NCBI GenBank assembly: GCA_002842035.1 | Contig: PHBP01000002.1 | Span: 1-64,000, forward strand | Source: Candidatus Cloacimonetes bacterium HGW-Cloacimonetes-2 | GTDB taxonomy: Bacteria; Cloacimonadota; Cloacimonadia; Cloacimonadales; Cloacimonadaceae | Reading direction: 5' to 3' | Length of the DNA stretch: 64,000 nucleotides | The notes under the pieces: model-generated | What the model saw: the letters and a program-made list of their open reading frames with translations, nothing else | Databases searched by the model: none | What the model was told of the DNA's origin: nothing | Made by a program: the position numbers and the translations under genes | In this document: one piece after another, positions 44,174 to 53,841 of the stretch | How positions within the stretch are numbered: the first letter of the stretch is position 1 | Layout: each line of letters opens with the position of its first letter

Positions 44174-44887
44174 TTATCTATAGATCGATTTGATTCTTCC
44201 CCAGCTTCTGGACTGATTGTAAACAGGGGCAGCCAGGCTGAAGGAATTGGATGAAACTGGATTGAGGGAGTATTCGCTGTGGGCAAAAACTATGATTCCC
44301 TGTATGTAGCTGAAGATAGTACCAGCCGAGGGATTGATATTGAGATTGCTAAAGCTGTTTATCACCACAGGGCATTGACCGCTGCCATCAGTGACCATAA
44401 ACCTGCCGCGACTGGCTCTGGCAGAGGCTGCACTAACGTTCTGAACCTTTACCAGGACGCCCTCGTAAGCCTCGGATTCATCCGCGCTGGAGATTTGGCC
44501 GGTGCTGATCATCATCGGTTGGGGCAGGGGATAGTTGCGGTCTAGAATGCGGATAGCGGAGACGTCTTCCAGACAAGTCATTCCAAAACTCTCGGAGACT
44601 TTGGCGGAAATTCTGATGTAATCGCCTACTTGAACAGAATTGCGGCGTTCCATTACCATTATAGCACGGTAAGGACCACCAGCCGTCTCGCTAAGGATGA
44701 AGCCGTTTCCACGGTATCCGGTAGCAGTGACGACGCCTTCAACGCTCACTGTCCTGCCAACGTATTGGGATGGATAAGTATTATCTATGCCAGGATTGGC
44801 AGTGTATTGTATATCGAAGATCGACAAAGCCCAAGCTGCAGTGCCAAGGCACGTTAGCAGGACTGTCAAAACAAGTAGCTTTCTCAT
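44174..44887 (-). CDS. Secreted OB-fold (YhcR/DUF5689-like) protein
   Basis: 237 residues from the ATG at 44887, chosen because GAGG lies six bases upstream and MRKLLVLTVLLTCLGTAAWA is a good signal peptide; an ATG at 44935 adds only non-signal residues. The body has VGRTVSVEGVVTATGYRGNGFILSE and GDYIRISAKVSE, typical of secreted nucleic-acid-type OB folds found beside endonuclease domains. A second OB-like half follows (YEGVLVKVQNVS). No nuclease domain or FlgD-type tail is present. TTGACA at 44936-44931 may be its -35. Confidence 0.75.
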   Translation of the reverse strand: MRKLLVLTVLLTCLGTAAWALSIFDIQYTANPGIDNTYPSQYVGRTVSVEGVVTATGYRGNGFILSETAGGPYRAIMVMERRNSVQVGDYIRISAKVSESFGMTCLEDVSAIRILDRNYPLPQPMMISTGQISSADESEAYEGVLVKVQNVSAASARASRGRFMVTDGSGQCPVVINSFSNLNINPSAGTIFSYIQGIIVFAHSEYSLNPVSSNSFSLAAPVYNQSRSWGRIKSIYR

Positions 44888-45131
44888 ATGAAACCTCATA
44901 AACGCATTACTAATTATATCACTATATTGTGTCAAGCAAAATCGAGCCCTTTTTTCAAAAAACTGTCCACGATAATGACCAGTCTGTGGCAGTGAAAGCA
45001 GAGCTACTTGTATAATCTACTCCATTTCAGTGGAATAACTGCATATTTATTAAGTTGGTATGCTATTATCAGCGAAAGGATTTGACAAGATCATAGTATG
45101 AGAAAAATGACATCACGATCAGGAGAGAAAA

Positions 45132-47999
45132 TTGAAGACTAAGATATTGATCAAAGGTGCTAACGAACACAATCTGAAGAACATAGATCTAGAGATCCCG
45201 CGTAATGAATTGATTGTATTTACCGGTGTCTCCGGCAGTGGCAAGAGCTCTCTGGCATTTGATACGCTTTATGCAGAGGGACAAAGGCGCTATGTGGAGT
45301 CGCTTTCGGCTTATGCCAGGCAGTTTCTGGGGCAGATGGAAAAGCCCAAGGTGGACTATATCGAAGGTCTGTCTCCGGCAATCTCTATAGAACAGAAATC
45401 AGCAAGTAAGAATCCCCGCTCTACAGTGGGGACAGTTACGGAAATATATGACTACCTCAGGGTGCTCTTTGCCAGAGTGGGGCAGCAACATTGCTACAAT
45501 TGTGGTGATCCGGTTGGTTCTCAGTCAATCGACCAGATGGTAAGCAGTCTGATGGCATATCCTGAGAATACCAAGATCCAGGTCTTGGCACCCTTGGTGC
45601 AAAACCGTAAAGGCGAACACAAGGAAGAACTGGATGAATTGCGTCAGGAAGGTTATATCCGGGTGATGATCAATGGTCAGGTGCGTAGCCTCGACGAAGA
45701 GATCGTCTTGGATAAGAAAAGCAAGCATACGATCGAAGTAGTGATCGACAGACTAGTGATAAAAAGCGGAATTGAATCGCGTTTGGCAGAGTCTCTGGAA
45801 CTGGCTATGAAGCTCTCCGAAGGGATGGTCAAGATAGACTTTATCGAAGAGAAAGAGCAGCTCTTGCTCTCCTCTCACAATGCTTGTTCCAAGTGTAATA
45901 TCGGCTATGAAGAGCTTGCTCCACAGCATTTCTCGTTCAATAGCCCTCTGGGCGCTTGCACTACTTGTAATGGCTTGGGATATAAACTGGAGTTTGATCC
46001 CGATCTGGTAGTGCCTGATCCCGAAAGATCGCTGATGGATGGAGCTATTGTGGCATGGGGCAGGCTGGAGGACAAGCAGAGCAGCTGGACAATGAATACT
46101 ATCAAGAACCTTGCTCAGCACTACAGATTCTCACTTAATGATCCTTGGTACAAGCTGCCGGAGGAAGTGAAGCAGCTTCTTATGTGGGGCTCCAAAGGCA
46201 AGAGATTTAAGGTAGCCTGGGAGAATAAGCACGGCTCCGGTCAGTTTATGATGCGCTTTGAAGGAATTATGAATCAGCTCGAGCGCCGGATGCACGAAAC
46301 AACATCCGAAGATATGCGGCGCTATTATATGCAGTTTATCAGCGATAAGCCCTGTCCTGATTGCGAAGGCAGGAAACTGAAGCCTGCCTCACTTGCTGTA
46401 AAGATCAAGCATCATAACATAGCAGACGTGACCTCGATGAGCGTCAGGCAAGCTTATGACTTTTTTTCTTCTATGGAGCTCTTTGGTAACCAGAAGCTAA
46501 TCGCTGATGAAGTACTCAAAGAGATCAGAAACAGGCTGGGGTTCTTGATCAGTGTAGGCCTGCATTATCTGGCTCTGGATAGAAGGTCTCCGTCATTATC
46601 CGGTGGAGAAGCGCAGCGTATCCGCCTTGCCAGCCAGATTGGTTCGCAATTGGTAGGGGTGATGTATATCCTCGATGAGCCCAGTATCGGCTTGCATCAA
46701 AGAGACAATACCAAGCTGGTTGAGATGCTCCTCAAGCTCAGAGATCTGGGTAATTCGGTCATTGTAGTAGAGCACGATGAGGATACTATGCGCTCTGCAG
46801 ATATGATTGTTGACTTTGGCCCCAAGGCAGGCATCTTTGGTGGACAGATAGTAGCACAAGGCAGTGTCGATGACCTCAAGAAATGCAAGGAATCGATCAC
46901 CGGTGCATATCTCTCGGGACGCCTCAGCATACCCACTCCAGAGCAAAGAATGAAACCTGACGAGAGAGTGATAGCGATCAGAGGTGCTGTTCACAATAAC
47001 CTCAAGAACATAGATGTTGAGATACCTGTAGGGATGCTCGTCTGCATTACGGGAGTCTCAGGAAGCGGAAAGAGCTCCCTGATCAATCAAACCTTGCATC
47101 CCTGGCTGCACAACAAGTTTTACCGCACTAATCACAAAGTCGGCAAGATGGCATCGATAGAAGGAACAGATGTCATAGACAAAGTCATCTCTATCGACCA
47201 ACAGCCCATCGGACGTACACCTCGCTCCAATCCCTGCACTTATATCAAGCTCTTTGATCCTATTCGCAATCTCTTTGCCGAGCTGCCTGCTTCCAAGATC
47301 AAAGGCTACAAACCGGGCAGGTTCTCTTTCAATATCAAGGGTGGACGCTGCGAAGCATGCGAGGGAGCAGGAGTAAAGCAGATTGAGATGCACTTTATGG
47401 CAGATATCTTCGTGACTTGTGAAGTCTGCAAAGGTACTCGATACAACAATGAGACCCTCTCGATCAGATACAAAGGTAAGAACATAGCAGAAGTACTGGA
47501 TATGGACGTCCAGGAGGCCTACAACTTCTTCGAAAGCATCCCTTCCATCAAACAGAAGCTCAAGACCCTGATGGATGTGGGTTTGGATTATATCAAGCTG
47601 GGACAATCTTCCACTACCCTTTCGGGTGGTGAAGCTCAACGTATCAAGCTCTCGCGTGAACTCTCCAAACTAAGCACCGGCAGTACCCTCTATATGCTGG
47701 ATGAACCAACCACCGGGCTGCACTTTGATGATATCAACCGTTTGCTCCTGGTAATCCAAAAGCTGGTCGATATGGGCAATACTGTTCTGGTGATAGAGCA
47801 TAATCTTGATGTGATAAAGTGTGCCGATTGGGTCATCGATATGGGGCCGGAGGGTGGTGATGAAGGCGGTCGTATTATCGCCAAAGGTACACCCGAAGAC
47901 ATTATGAACGTGGAAGCATCCTATACAGGGCAGTTCTTGAAGAAACACCTGAACCAGGTAAGCCCCGAACCAAAGAAACGAGGAAGAAAGAAGGCATAG
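45132..47999 (+). CDS. uvrA: Excinuclease ABC subunit A
   Basis: 955 residues, full length. Two ABC modules are seen: Walker A GVSGSGKSSLAFDTLYAEG near the start and GVSGSGKSSLINQTLHPW in the second half. Each has a signature LSGGEAQRI and a zinc finger: CSKCNIGYEE with CTTC, CPDCEG, and CEACEGAG with CEVCKG. UvrA finds bulky DNA damage and loads UvrB. The start is a TTG at 45132, eight bases after AGGAG. uvrC is elsewhere in the window (59066-60892). The stop is immediately followed by the GTG of the glycosidase gene. Confidence 0.98.
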   Translation: MKTKILIKGANEHNLKNIDLEIPRNELIVFTGVSGSGKSSLAFDTLYAEGQRRYVESLSAYARQFLGQMEKPKVDYIEGLSPAISIEQKSASKNPRSTVGTVTEIYDYLRVLFARVGQQHCYNCGDPVGSQSIDQMVSSLMAYPENTKIQVLAPLVQNRKGEHKEELDELRQEGYIRVMINGQVRSLDEEIVLDKKSKHTIEVVIDRLVIKSGIESRLAESLELAMKLSEGMVKIDFIEEKEQLLLSSHNACSKCNIGYEELAPQHFSFNSPLGACTTCNGLGYKLEFDPDLVVPDPERSLMDGAIVAWGRLEDKQSSWTMNTIKNLAQHYRFSLNDPWYKLPEEVKQLLMWGSKGKRFKVAWENKHGSGQFMMRFEGIMNQLERRMHETTSEDMRRYYMQFISDKPCPDCEGRKLKPASLAVKIKHHNIADVTSMSVRQAYDFFSSMELFGNQKLIADEVLKEIRNRLGFLISVGLHYLALDRRSPSLSGGEAQRIRLASQIGSQLVGVMYILDEPSIGLHQRDNTKLVEMLLKLRDLGNSVIVVEHDEDTMRSADMIVDFGPKAGIFGGQIVAQGSVDDLKKCKESITGAYLSGRLSIPTPEQRMKPDERVIAIRGAVHNNLKNIDVEIPVGMLVCITGVSGSGKSSLINQTLHPWLHNKFYRTNHKVGKMASIEGTDVIDKVISIDQQPIGRTPRSNPCTYIKLFDPIRNLFAELPASKIKGYKPGRFSFNIKGGRCEACEGAGVKQIEMHFMADIFVTCEVCKGTRYNNETLSIRYKGKNIAEVLDMDVQEAYNFFESIPSIKQKLKTLMDVGLDYIKLGQSSTTLSGGEAQRIKLSRELSKLSTGSTLYMLDEPTTGLHFDDINRLLLVIQKLVDMGNTVLVIEHNLDVIKCADWVIDMGPEGGDEGGRIIAKGTPEDIMNVEASYTGQFLKKHLNQVSPEPKKRGRKKA

Positions 48000-49856
48000 G
48001 TGGCATTGGTGATCCTGCGTTATACCCCGCCAACTTCCGGAGAGCACTTGGTAGGTATATGCGCGGATTTCACCGGCTGGCGTATCGTTGACTTGATCAA
48101 CGATGCAGGAGTTTACCATCGCGAGTTTGATCTGCAGCCGGGGCGTTATCTCTATAAATTCATCGTCGATGGCGTCTGGATGACCGATCCTGCCAATCCT
48201 GAGAGAGAACCCGATCCCTTTGGCACATTCAATTCAGTCCTTGATCTGGGACGCCCGGATCACAGGATCAAGAAGGTAAAACCCGATAGCTTTCCGGTGC
48301 CTCAGTGGGTGCAGGAAGGCATCATCTATCAGATATTCGTCGATCGTTTTTACAACGGTGATCCTGACAATGATCCTGATTTTTCCGAAGACTATTACTC
48401 CAAGAGCAAACAAGCTCCTCCCAAGGGGCAGTATCTCAATGCCAATCAGGAGTATTATCACCTGGTAAGGGATTGGACTGATATCAAAGGCCTCAGGCAA
48501 AGCCCCTGGCTACCCAAAGGCAAGCCTGATTGGTGGTCGTTTTACGGAGGAGACTTGCGTGGAGTGATAGAAAAGCTCGATTATCTTACTGATCTCGGGA
48601 TAACGATCATATATTTCAACCCTCTGTGGAAAGCCAAGTCAAATCACAAGTACGATTCCGCTGATTATAAAAGCATCGATCCCCATTTTGGCACGGAACA
48701 AGACCTGCAAGAGCTGGTATCAAAGGCTCACTCAAGAGGCATCAAAATCATTCTGGATGTTGCTTTCAATCACACCGGTGAGACCTTTTGGGCTTTCCGG
48801 GACTGCATCCAGAAAGGCCCTGATTCACAGTGGTGGACTTGGTACGACTGGCAGAAGTGGCCATTGCCCGATCCACTCCCGACGGACTTTCAGCCCAAGG
48901 ACTATTACCAGTGCTGGTGGGGCATAAAGGATATGCCCGATCTGAACTATGATCTATCACGTCCGCATCCCGAAGAAAACACCATCCGGAATATCAACGA
49001 GGCAGCCCCCAATACCAGCCTGATCGATTATCTAAAAAGTGTTGTAAGATACTGGATAGGTGATATGGATCTGGATGGATTCAGACTGGATGTTCCGGAT
49101 GAGGTGCCTTATTGGTTTTGGGAGCTATTCAGAAGCTGGGTCAAAGAGATCAAGGCTGATGCCTGGCTGGTAGGCGAAATCTGGAACAATGCAGAGCAGT
49201 GGGTCAGCCCCAAGTACTTTGATTCCGTAATGAATTATGCCTATTTCAAGTCGCCGGTTCACGATTATTTCCTCAAAGAATCGATATCCAGGACGGAGTT
49301 TATCCGCAGAATGCGTGAGGGCATTGATTCATACCCTGATCAATCGCTCAAGGCTATGATGAATCTATTGGGCAGCCACGATACCTGGCGCGTCAATGAG
49401 CTTGATGAGGACAAGCAAAACCTGGTCAAACTCGCTTACATCTTTCAAATGGTCTATATCGGGGTGCCGCATATCTATTATGGTGATGAAATCGGGATGA
49501 AAGGCAGTGGCGATCCGGATAACCGCCGCCCCTTTGACTGGAACTGGTCAAGTAAGCCATTCTCGAGAGACTTGCGCTCGATGATAAAGACGCTGATAAG
49601 TCTTCGCAAGGCGCATCCATCGTTGATTCACGGAGAGCTTGAATTCATCGATGATAGTGATGATTGCCTCAAGCTGGTCAGAAGAGATAGCTCTGAAGAG
49701 CTATTGATCATTTTCAACCGTTTACAAAAGCCAATCTCACTTGACTTGGGTTACCCCTACAAGGAGCTATTCTCCAGCTCGCACAGCGGAAGCTGGGGCA
49801 ATGGAGAAATCTATATGGGACCGAGATCTGCAGTCATTTTGAGCTTAGAAAACTAA
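48000..49856 (+). CDS. GH13 alpha-glucan hydrolase (neopullulanase/cyclomaltodextrinase-like)
   Basis: 618 residues. An N-terminal starch-binding beta domain (LRYTPPTSGEHLVGICADF, LQPGRYLYKFIVDGVW) resembles CBM48/CBM20 modules. The barrel has all GH13 motifs: DVAFNH, the nucleophile D364 in GFRLD, acid/base E393 in LVGEIWN, and D461 in GSHD. There is no signal peptide, so it acts in the cytoplasm, probably on maltodextrins or glycogen. The start is GTG at 48000, directly after the uvrA TAG, with AGGAAG inside the end of uvrA. The coupling of a glycosidase to uvrA is odd but compact. Confidence 0.93.
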   Translation: MALVILRYTPPTSGEHLVGICADFTGWRIVDLINDAGVYHREFDLQPGRYLYKFIVDGVWMTDPANPEREPDPFGTFNSVLDLGRPDHRIKKVKPDSFPVPQWVQEGIIYQIFVDRFYNGDPDNDPDFSEDYYSKSKQAPPKGQYLNANQEYYHLVRDWTDIKGLRQSPWLPKGKPDWWSFYGGDLRGVIEKLDYLTDLGITIIYFNPLWKAKSNHKYDSADYKSIDPHFGTEQDLQELVSKAHSRGIKIILDVAFNHTGETFWAFRDCIQKGPDSQWWTWYDWQKWPLPDPLPTDFQPKDYYQCWWGIKDMPDLNYDLSRPHPEENTIRNINEAAPNTSLIDYLKSVVRYWIGDMDLDGFRLDVPDEVPYWFWELFRSWVKEIKADAWLVGEIWNNAEQWVSPKYFDSVMNYAYFKSPVHDYFLKESISRTEFIRRMREGIDSYPDQSLKAMMNLLGSHDTWRVNELDEDKQNLVKLAYIFQMVYIGVPHIYYGDEIGMKGSGDPDNRRPFDWNWSSKPFSRDLRSMIKTLISLRKAHPSLIHGELEFIDDSDDCLKLVRRDSSEELLIIFNRLQKPISLDLGYPYKELFSSSHSGSWGNGEIYMGPRSAVILSLEN

Positions 49857-49963
49857 ACAGACTTTCCCTTCATTGATTCCAAAAATCAGCAGGTTAATCC
49901 TAAGCCACTAAAGATCAGCCATCTATCAGCCCCTTTTGGATTGTATCTCCATAAATACTTATA

Positions 49964-50020
49964 GAACAGCTGCTTGATGGATGTTCATGCAGGATACAAG
50001 CAGGATACAAGCAGGAATCG
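49964..50020 (+). repeat. Dispersed 11-bp-unit intergenic element, copy 5
   Basis: Head AACAGCTGCTTGATGGATG... ends in TTCATGCAGG. Then TGCAGGATACA and AGCAGGATACA in 11-bp phase, followed by a broken AGCAGGAATCG. It lacks the closing ATCCTATC. The head is nearly identical to copy 6 over GCTGCTTGATGGATGTTCAT. It lies between the glycosidase gene and coaBC. Confidence 0.75.
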
Positions 50021-50081
50021 AAAGAGAAGGAATTAAGTTGACGTAATTTATGAATTGTGAGAATTGTACTTTTCGTATAGA

Positions 50082-50111
50082 TACGGCTATTTTTCGAATG
50101 GGTTAGCCGTA
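50082..50111 (+). promoter_or_regulatory. Leader hairpin before coaBC
   Basis: TACGGCTA (50082-50089) and TAGCCGTA (50104-50111) form a perfect 8-bp stem with a 14-nt loop. It ends 20 bases before the coaBC ATG and just before AAGGA. It may be an operator or an RNA hairpin. TATAGA (50076-50081) abuts its left edge and could be a -10. Confidence 0.4.
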
Positions 50112-50131
50112 AACAGCTAAGGAATGAGAAT

Positions 50132-51301
50132 ATGGATTTACAGGATAAAAAGGTATTACTCGGTGTGAGTGGCGGAATTGCCGCTTACAAGGCTATTGAA
50201 CTGGCAAGTATGCTATACAAGAGCGGTGCGCAGATCAAGACGATTATGACGGATTCCGCCAGGGAACTGGTAAGTGCGGTCAATTTCTCTGCTATCACGC
50301 ACGGAACGGTTCATCATAGTCAGTTTCACGATAGTGATCCTATTCCGCATATCAATCTGGCAGATTGGGCGGATATCGTAGTGATTGCGCCTGCTACAGC
50401 CAATATTATGGCGAAAGCAGCGAATGGCATTGCGGATGATTTGCTCTCATCTACCCTTCTGGCTTGCACCTCTCCCATACTATGGATCCCGGCTATGAAC
50501 GTGCATATGTACGATAATTTGGCAACTCAGGACAATATCGCGATCCTGCGCAAGCGTGGACATTTTGTCTTGAAGCCTGCCACAGGGCTTTTGGCATGTG
50601 GATATGATGGAAAAGGCAAGTACCCTCCCAATCAGGAAGTAATTGCAGCTATAAAGACTTATCTCCACTATGGCTATGATTTGTCAGGGAAGAAGATCCT
50701 TGTAACTGCCGGGGCTTGTTCCGAAGATATCGATCCGATGCGTTGCATCACAAATAAATCCAGCGGCATGACCGGCTTGTCCATTGCCCGGGCAGCATCG
50801 CTAAGAGGCGCGGAAGTGAGCTTGGTTTATGCAGATATCAAAGATGAAATCCCTTATCACCTGAGTATGGCAATACTGGCAAAGAGCTCAGCCGATATGC
50901 ACAAGGCGGTAGTGGAACTCGCAACCAATCACGATACAATCATAATGTGCGCGGCAGTATCTGATTATAAACCACTTGAAGTAGCACAATCCAAAATCAA
51001 GAAGGGTAATGATATAAGTCTCGACTTGATTCAGACGGTGGACATCCTTAAAGAAGTATCAAAACGTAGAACATCGGGACAGAAGATAATTGGATTTGCA
51101 GCAGAAACGGATCAAATTGAAGAAAATGCACGGGAGAAGCTCAGCAGGAAACAGCTCGATTTGATCGTTGCAAACGATCTGGTAGTAGCCGGAAAAGACC
51201 ACAGCGAACAGATTTTCATCAGTAACACGGATACAATCAAGGAGAAAGGTGATAAGTTCACACTTGCCCATAAACTTCTGGATCGGATCAATAAACTATG
51301 A
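50132..51301 (+). CDS. coaBC: Bifunctional phosphopantothenoylcysteine decarboxylase/synthetase
   Basis: 389 residues. The flavin-dependent CoaC half opens with KKVLLGVSGGIAAYKAIEL. Its active-site His is in the SAITHG stretch, and it has PAMNVHMY and a catalytic Cys in LLACGYDGKGK. The CoaB half has KILVTAGACSEDIDPMRCITNKSSG, a mild variant of the usual TAGGTxExIDPVRxI. IIGFAAET and LIVANDLV follow as expected. The enzyme makes 4'-phosphopantetheine for coenzyme A. It leads a chain of genes joined by 4-bp overlaps. Confidence 0.96.
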   Translation: MDLQDKKVLLGVSGGIAAYKAIELASMLYKSGAQIKTIMTDSARELVSAVNFSAITHGTVHHSQFHDSDPIPHINLADWADIVVIAPATANIMAKAANGIADDLLSSTLLACTSPILWIPAMNVHMYDNLATQDNIAILRKRGHFVLKPATGLLACGYDGKGKYPPNQEVIAAIKTYLHYGYDLSGKKILVTAGACSEDIDPMRCITNKSSGMTGLSIARAASLRGAEVSLVYADIKDEIPYHLSMAILAKSSADMHKAVVELATNHDTIIMCAAVSDYKPLEVAQSKIKKGNDISLDLIQTVDILKEVSKRRTSGQKIIGFAAETDQIEENAREKLSRKQLDLIVANDLVVAGKDHSEQIFISNTDTIKEKGDKFTLAHKLLDRINKL

Positions 51302-52041
51302 AAGATAGGACCATTCTGATCTCCGGCGCCAATGGGCAGACAGGTGCATATCTCGCAAAGCACTACTTGGATAGAGGTGCGCGCTTGATCCTGCTTTACC
51401 ATAAGCGAAAAGATAGAATCAAAACACTTGTTGATAATCCCTATGTCAAGGCTATAGCTGCTGATCTTTGCGATGCGGAGGTATTAGCACAATTACTGAT
51501 ACCGGTTATCAAAGATATGGTGCCTGATACACTGATCCATACTGCTTCTGTCCGTAGCTCGGATGCAAAGGCACTCCCGGATACTGATATGCTGATTTGG
51601 GAAGATGTGTTTAGAACTAACGTTATGGGATTCTATAATATATGCAAGCTCGTTCTGCCCCTGATGCAGGAAAGCGGCTTTGGAAGGGTAGTAGTAATGG
51701 GCAGCAATGTTACGCAGAGCGGACTGGCCAAAGGAAGCGCTTATGCAGCGGCCAAAGCTGCCATGGTAAATATGATTAAGTCTCTGGCATTGGAGAATGC
51801 AAACAAAGATATCAAGCTGAATGCTATCTCTCCGGGGCCTCTACAGACAGTTTTGGAAGAAGATTACCAGGGTGAGTATCTGGAGTTTCGCAAAAGTTAC
51901 TTTAAGAACTACCTTGAGAATAGTAAAACAGGTAAGTTAACACCTCTAAGCGAGATTGCTCAAATCTGCGATATGCTGGTATCGCCGAACTTACAAAATC
52001 TCAGCGGGGAAGAGATATTAGTGGAAGGAATGATAAGATGA
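51298..52041 (+). CDS. Short-chain dehydrogenase/reductase
   Basis: 247 residues. The cofactor loop is SGANGQTGAYLAKH, a variant of TGxxxGxG. The catalytic YAAAK motif has its Ser upstream in VMGSNVTQ, and LNAISPGPLQT follows, as in classical SDRs. Substrate and cofactor cannot be decided; the basic RARLILLYHKRKDR stretch after strand two hints at NADPH. It overlaps coaBC and the DUF3108 gene by 4 bp each. The context (CoA synthesis, queuosine, biotin ligase) does not reveal its pathway. Confidence 0.85.
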   Translation: MKDRTILISGANGQTGAYLAKHYLDRGARLILLYHKRKDRIKTLVDNPYVKAIAADLCDAEVLAQLLIPVIKDMVPDTLIHTASVRSSDAKALPDTDMLIWEDVFRTNVMGFYNICKLVLPLMQESGFGRVVVMGSNVTQSGLAKGSAYAAAKAAMVNMIKSLALENANKDIKLNAISPGPLQTVLEEDYQGEYLEFRKSYFKNYLENSKTGKLTPLSEIAQICDMLVSPNLQNLSGEEILVEGMIR

Positions 52042-52796
52042 CTAATAAAATGATCTTAGTAATGATCTTGCTGCTTATTGGAATCGGGCTGACAGCTACG
52101 CCATTTAGAGATGGGGAAAAGCTGGTTTTTACAGTTCGCTATGGTGTGGTTAATGCCGCAGAAGCTACGATCGAAACCAATGGAACAAGTTTTCAGGGAG
52201 TGCCGGTCTGGCACCTGAAGATCAGCGCCAGGACTCAGCCTTTCTTCGATCCTTTTTTCAAGATCAGAGATAGAGTCGAATCATGGTGGAGAAAGGACAA
52301 CCTCTTGCCTTTGAAGTTCTCAAAGAACTTACAGGAAGGGAATTATCGTCAGTACCGCATTCATACTTATAATCACAGAGCAAATACAACGACATATCAG
52401 AAGTATGCCTTTAGGCAAGAGACCTTTATCACAGAGGAAATGCCTCTGGTAGCAGGTTCTCAGGATATCCTGAGTGCTTTCTTTTGGGTAAGGCATCAGA
52501 GCTTGACGCCCGGAAGAAGCGTCTTTGTCCATATTACTGCAGATGGCAGATCGATGAGGACAGAAGTCAAGGTTCATAGAAGAGAAACAATCGATACCAT
52601 CTTTGGCAGGAAACAGTGCCTGGTTATCGAGCCGAAGCTGGCTGGTGAAGCCGTGTTTAAGCAAAGCGGCAGGATATTGATTTGGCTTACTGATGATGAA
52701 TACAAGATTCCGGTCAAACTGGATAGCGCTGTGTCCTTTGGATCGTTTGTGGCAACTCTGAGTTCTGCACAGAATGTTGGACTTAGGATACCTTGA
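52038..52796 (+). CDS. DUF3108 family periplasmic protein
   Basis: 252 residues with a hydrophobic signal (MTNKMILVMILLLIGIGLTATP). The family hallmarks are a start like FRDGEKLVFTVRYGVVNAAEATIE, then DRVESWWRKDNLLPLKFSKNLQEGNYR, and a C-terminal strand region ending in a ligand-like beta sheet. The DUF3108 function is not established; members are exported beta-rich proteins. It overlaps queA by 4 bp and the SDR gene by 4 bp, so it is translated in the coaBC operon. Confidence 0.8.
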   Translation: MTNKMILVMILLLIGIGLTATPFRDGEKLVFTVRYGVVNAAEATIETNGTSFQGVPVWHLKISARTQPFFDPFFKIRDRVESWWRKDNLLPLKFSKNLQEGNYRQYRIHTYNHRANTTTYQKYAFRQETFITEEMPLVAGSQDILSAFFWVRHQSLTPGRSVFVHITADGRSMRTEVKVHRRETIDTIFGRKQCLVIEPKLAGEAVFKQSGRILIWLTDDEYKIPVKLDSAVSFGSFVATLSSAQNVGLRIP

Positions 52797-53833
52797 TGTG
52801 CCCGGACTTATTTGATATAAACGCTTACGATTACGATTTACCAAAAGAGCTGATAGCTCAGTATCCTCTTGAGGAAAGAACTGAATCACGGCTGATGGTT
52901 TTGAATAGAGCTGCGAGATCAATAGTAGATCGCAAATTCAAGGATATCAGGGACTACCTGATGCCCGGGGATTTGCTGGTTTTGAACAGCAGTAAAGTAT
53001 TTCCAGCCAGGTTGTTTGGAACCAAACATAATGGGACCAGGATAGAAGTCCTTTTGATGAACGAGATTGAGCCGGGTATCTGGAAAGCTATGGTGCATCC
53101 CGGCAAGAGGCTCAAAGAAAAGCAGATTCTGGTCTTTTCGCCCAGACTAAGTGGAGAGATCGGACTTCCCGATGAGGATGGATTTAGAGAAATTGCCTTT
53201 AGTGTTGATGGAGACTTTTGGGAAGAGCTGAACCAAGTGGGTCACATTCCCTTGCCTCCCTATATTGAACGGCTAGATGTTACAGAAGACAAGGGCAGAT
53301 ATCAGACAGTCTATGCCAAGCATACCGGTTCTATAGCTGCTCCCACGGCAGGTTTTCATTTCTCTGAAGACCTGATAGATGATCTTAAACGTGATGGTAT
53401 CAAGATAGCGGAGCTGGTCTTGCATGTCGGGATTGGTACTTTCAGGCCGGTTAAGACGGAGCGGATCGATCAGCACAAAATGCACTCTGAGTATTGTGTA
53501 ATCGATCAGGATCTGGCTGATCTCTATAGAGAAACCAGAGCTACGGGCGGAAGAGTTATAGCAGTAGGCACGACCAGTCTGAGAACAATGGAATCTTTCT
53601 ACAAAGACGGAGAAATCATAGCCGGCTCAGCTTGGACTGATATCTTCCTGCATCCAGGGAAGAAAGTGCAAAGTATAGATGCTTTGATTACTAACTTCCA
53701 TCTTCCAAAGTCAACTCTATTGATGCTAGTATCGGCTTTTGCCGGATATGAGATGACCCGGGAAGCCTATCACAGAGCTGTTACAGAAGCTTATAGGTTC
53801 TTTAGCTATGGTGATGCCATGTTTATCTATTAG
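52793..53833 (+). CDS. queA: S-adenosylmethionine:tRNA ribosyltransferase-isomerase
   Basis: 346 residues, the normal QueA length. Diagnostic stretches are YDLPKELIAQYPLEERTESRLMVL near the start, LPPYIERLDVTEDKGRYQTVYAK, and GSIAAPTAGFHFSEDL followed by LHVGIGTFRPVK. It transfers the ribosyl part of SAM to preQ1 in tRNA and so makes epoxyqueuosine. No other queuosine gene is in the window. The stop is followed at once by GGAGG for the biotin ligase gene. Confidence 0.97.
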   Translation: MMCPDLFDINAYDYDLPKELIAQYPLEERTESRLMVLNRAARSIVDRKFKDIRDYLMPGDLLVLNSSKVFPARLFGTKHNGTRIEVLLMNEIEPGIWKAMVHPGKRLKEKQILVFSPRLSGEIGLPDEDGFREIAFSVDGDFWEELNQVGHIPLPPYIERLDVTEDKGRYQTVYAKHTGSIAAPTAGFHFSEDLIDDLKRDGIKIAELVLHVGIGTFRPVKTERIDQHKMHSEYCVIDQDLADLYRETRATGGRVIAVGTTSLRTMESFYKDGEIIAGSAWTDIFLHPGKKVQSIDALITNFHLPKSTLLMLVSAFAGYEMTREAYHRAVTEAYRFFSYGDAMFIY

Positions 53834-53841
53834 GAGGACGT

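Noticed and set aside
45011-45016. TATAAT as -10 of the uvrA promoter
   Set aside because: No -35-like hexamer lies 16-18 bases upstream. TTGACA at 45082-45087 is closer to the gene but has no -10. I therefore did not annotate a uvrA promoter.
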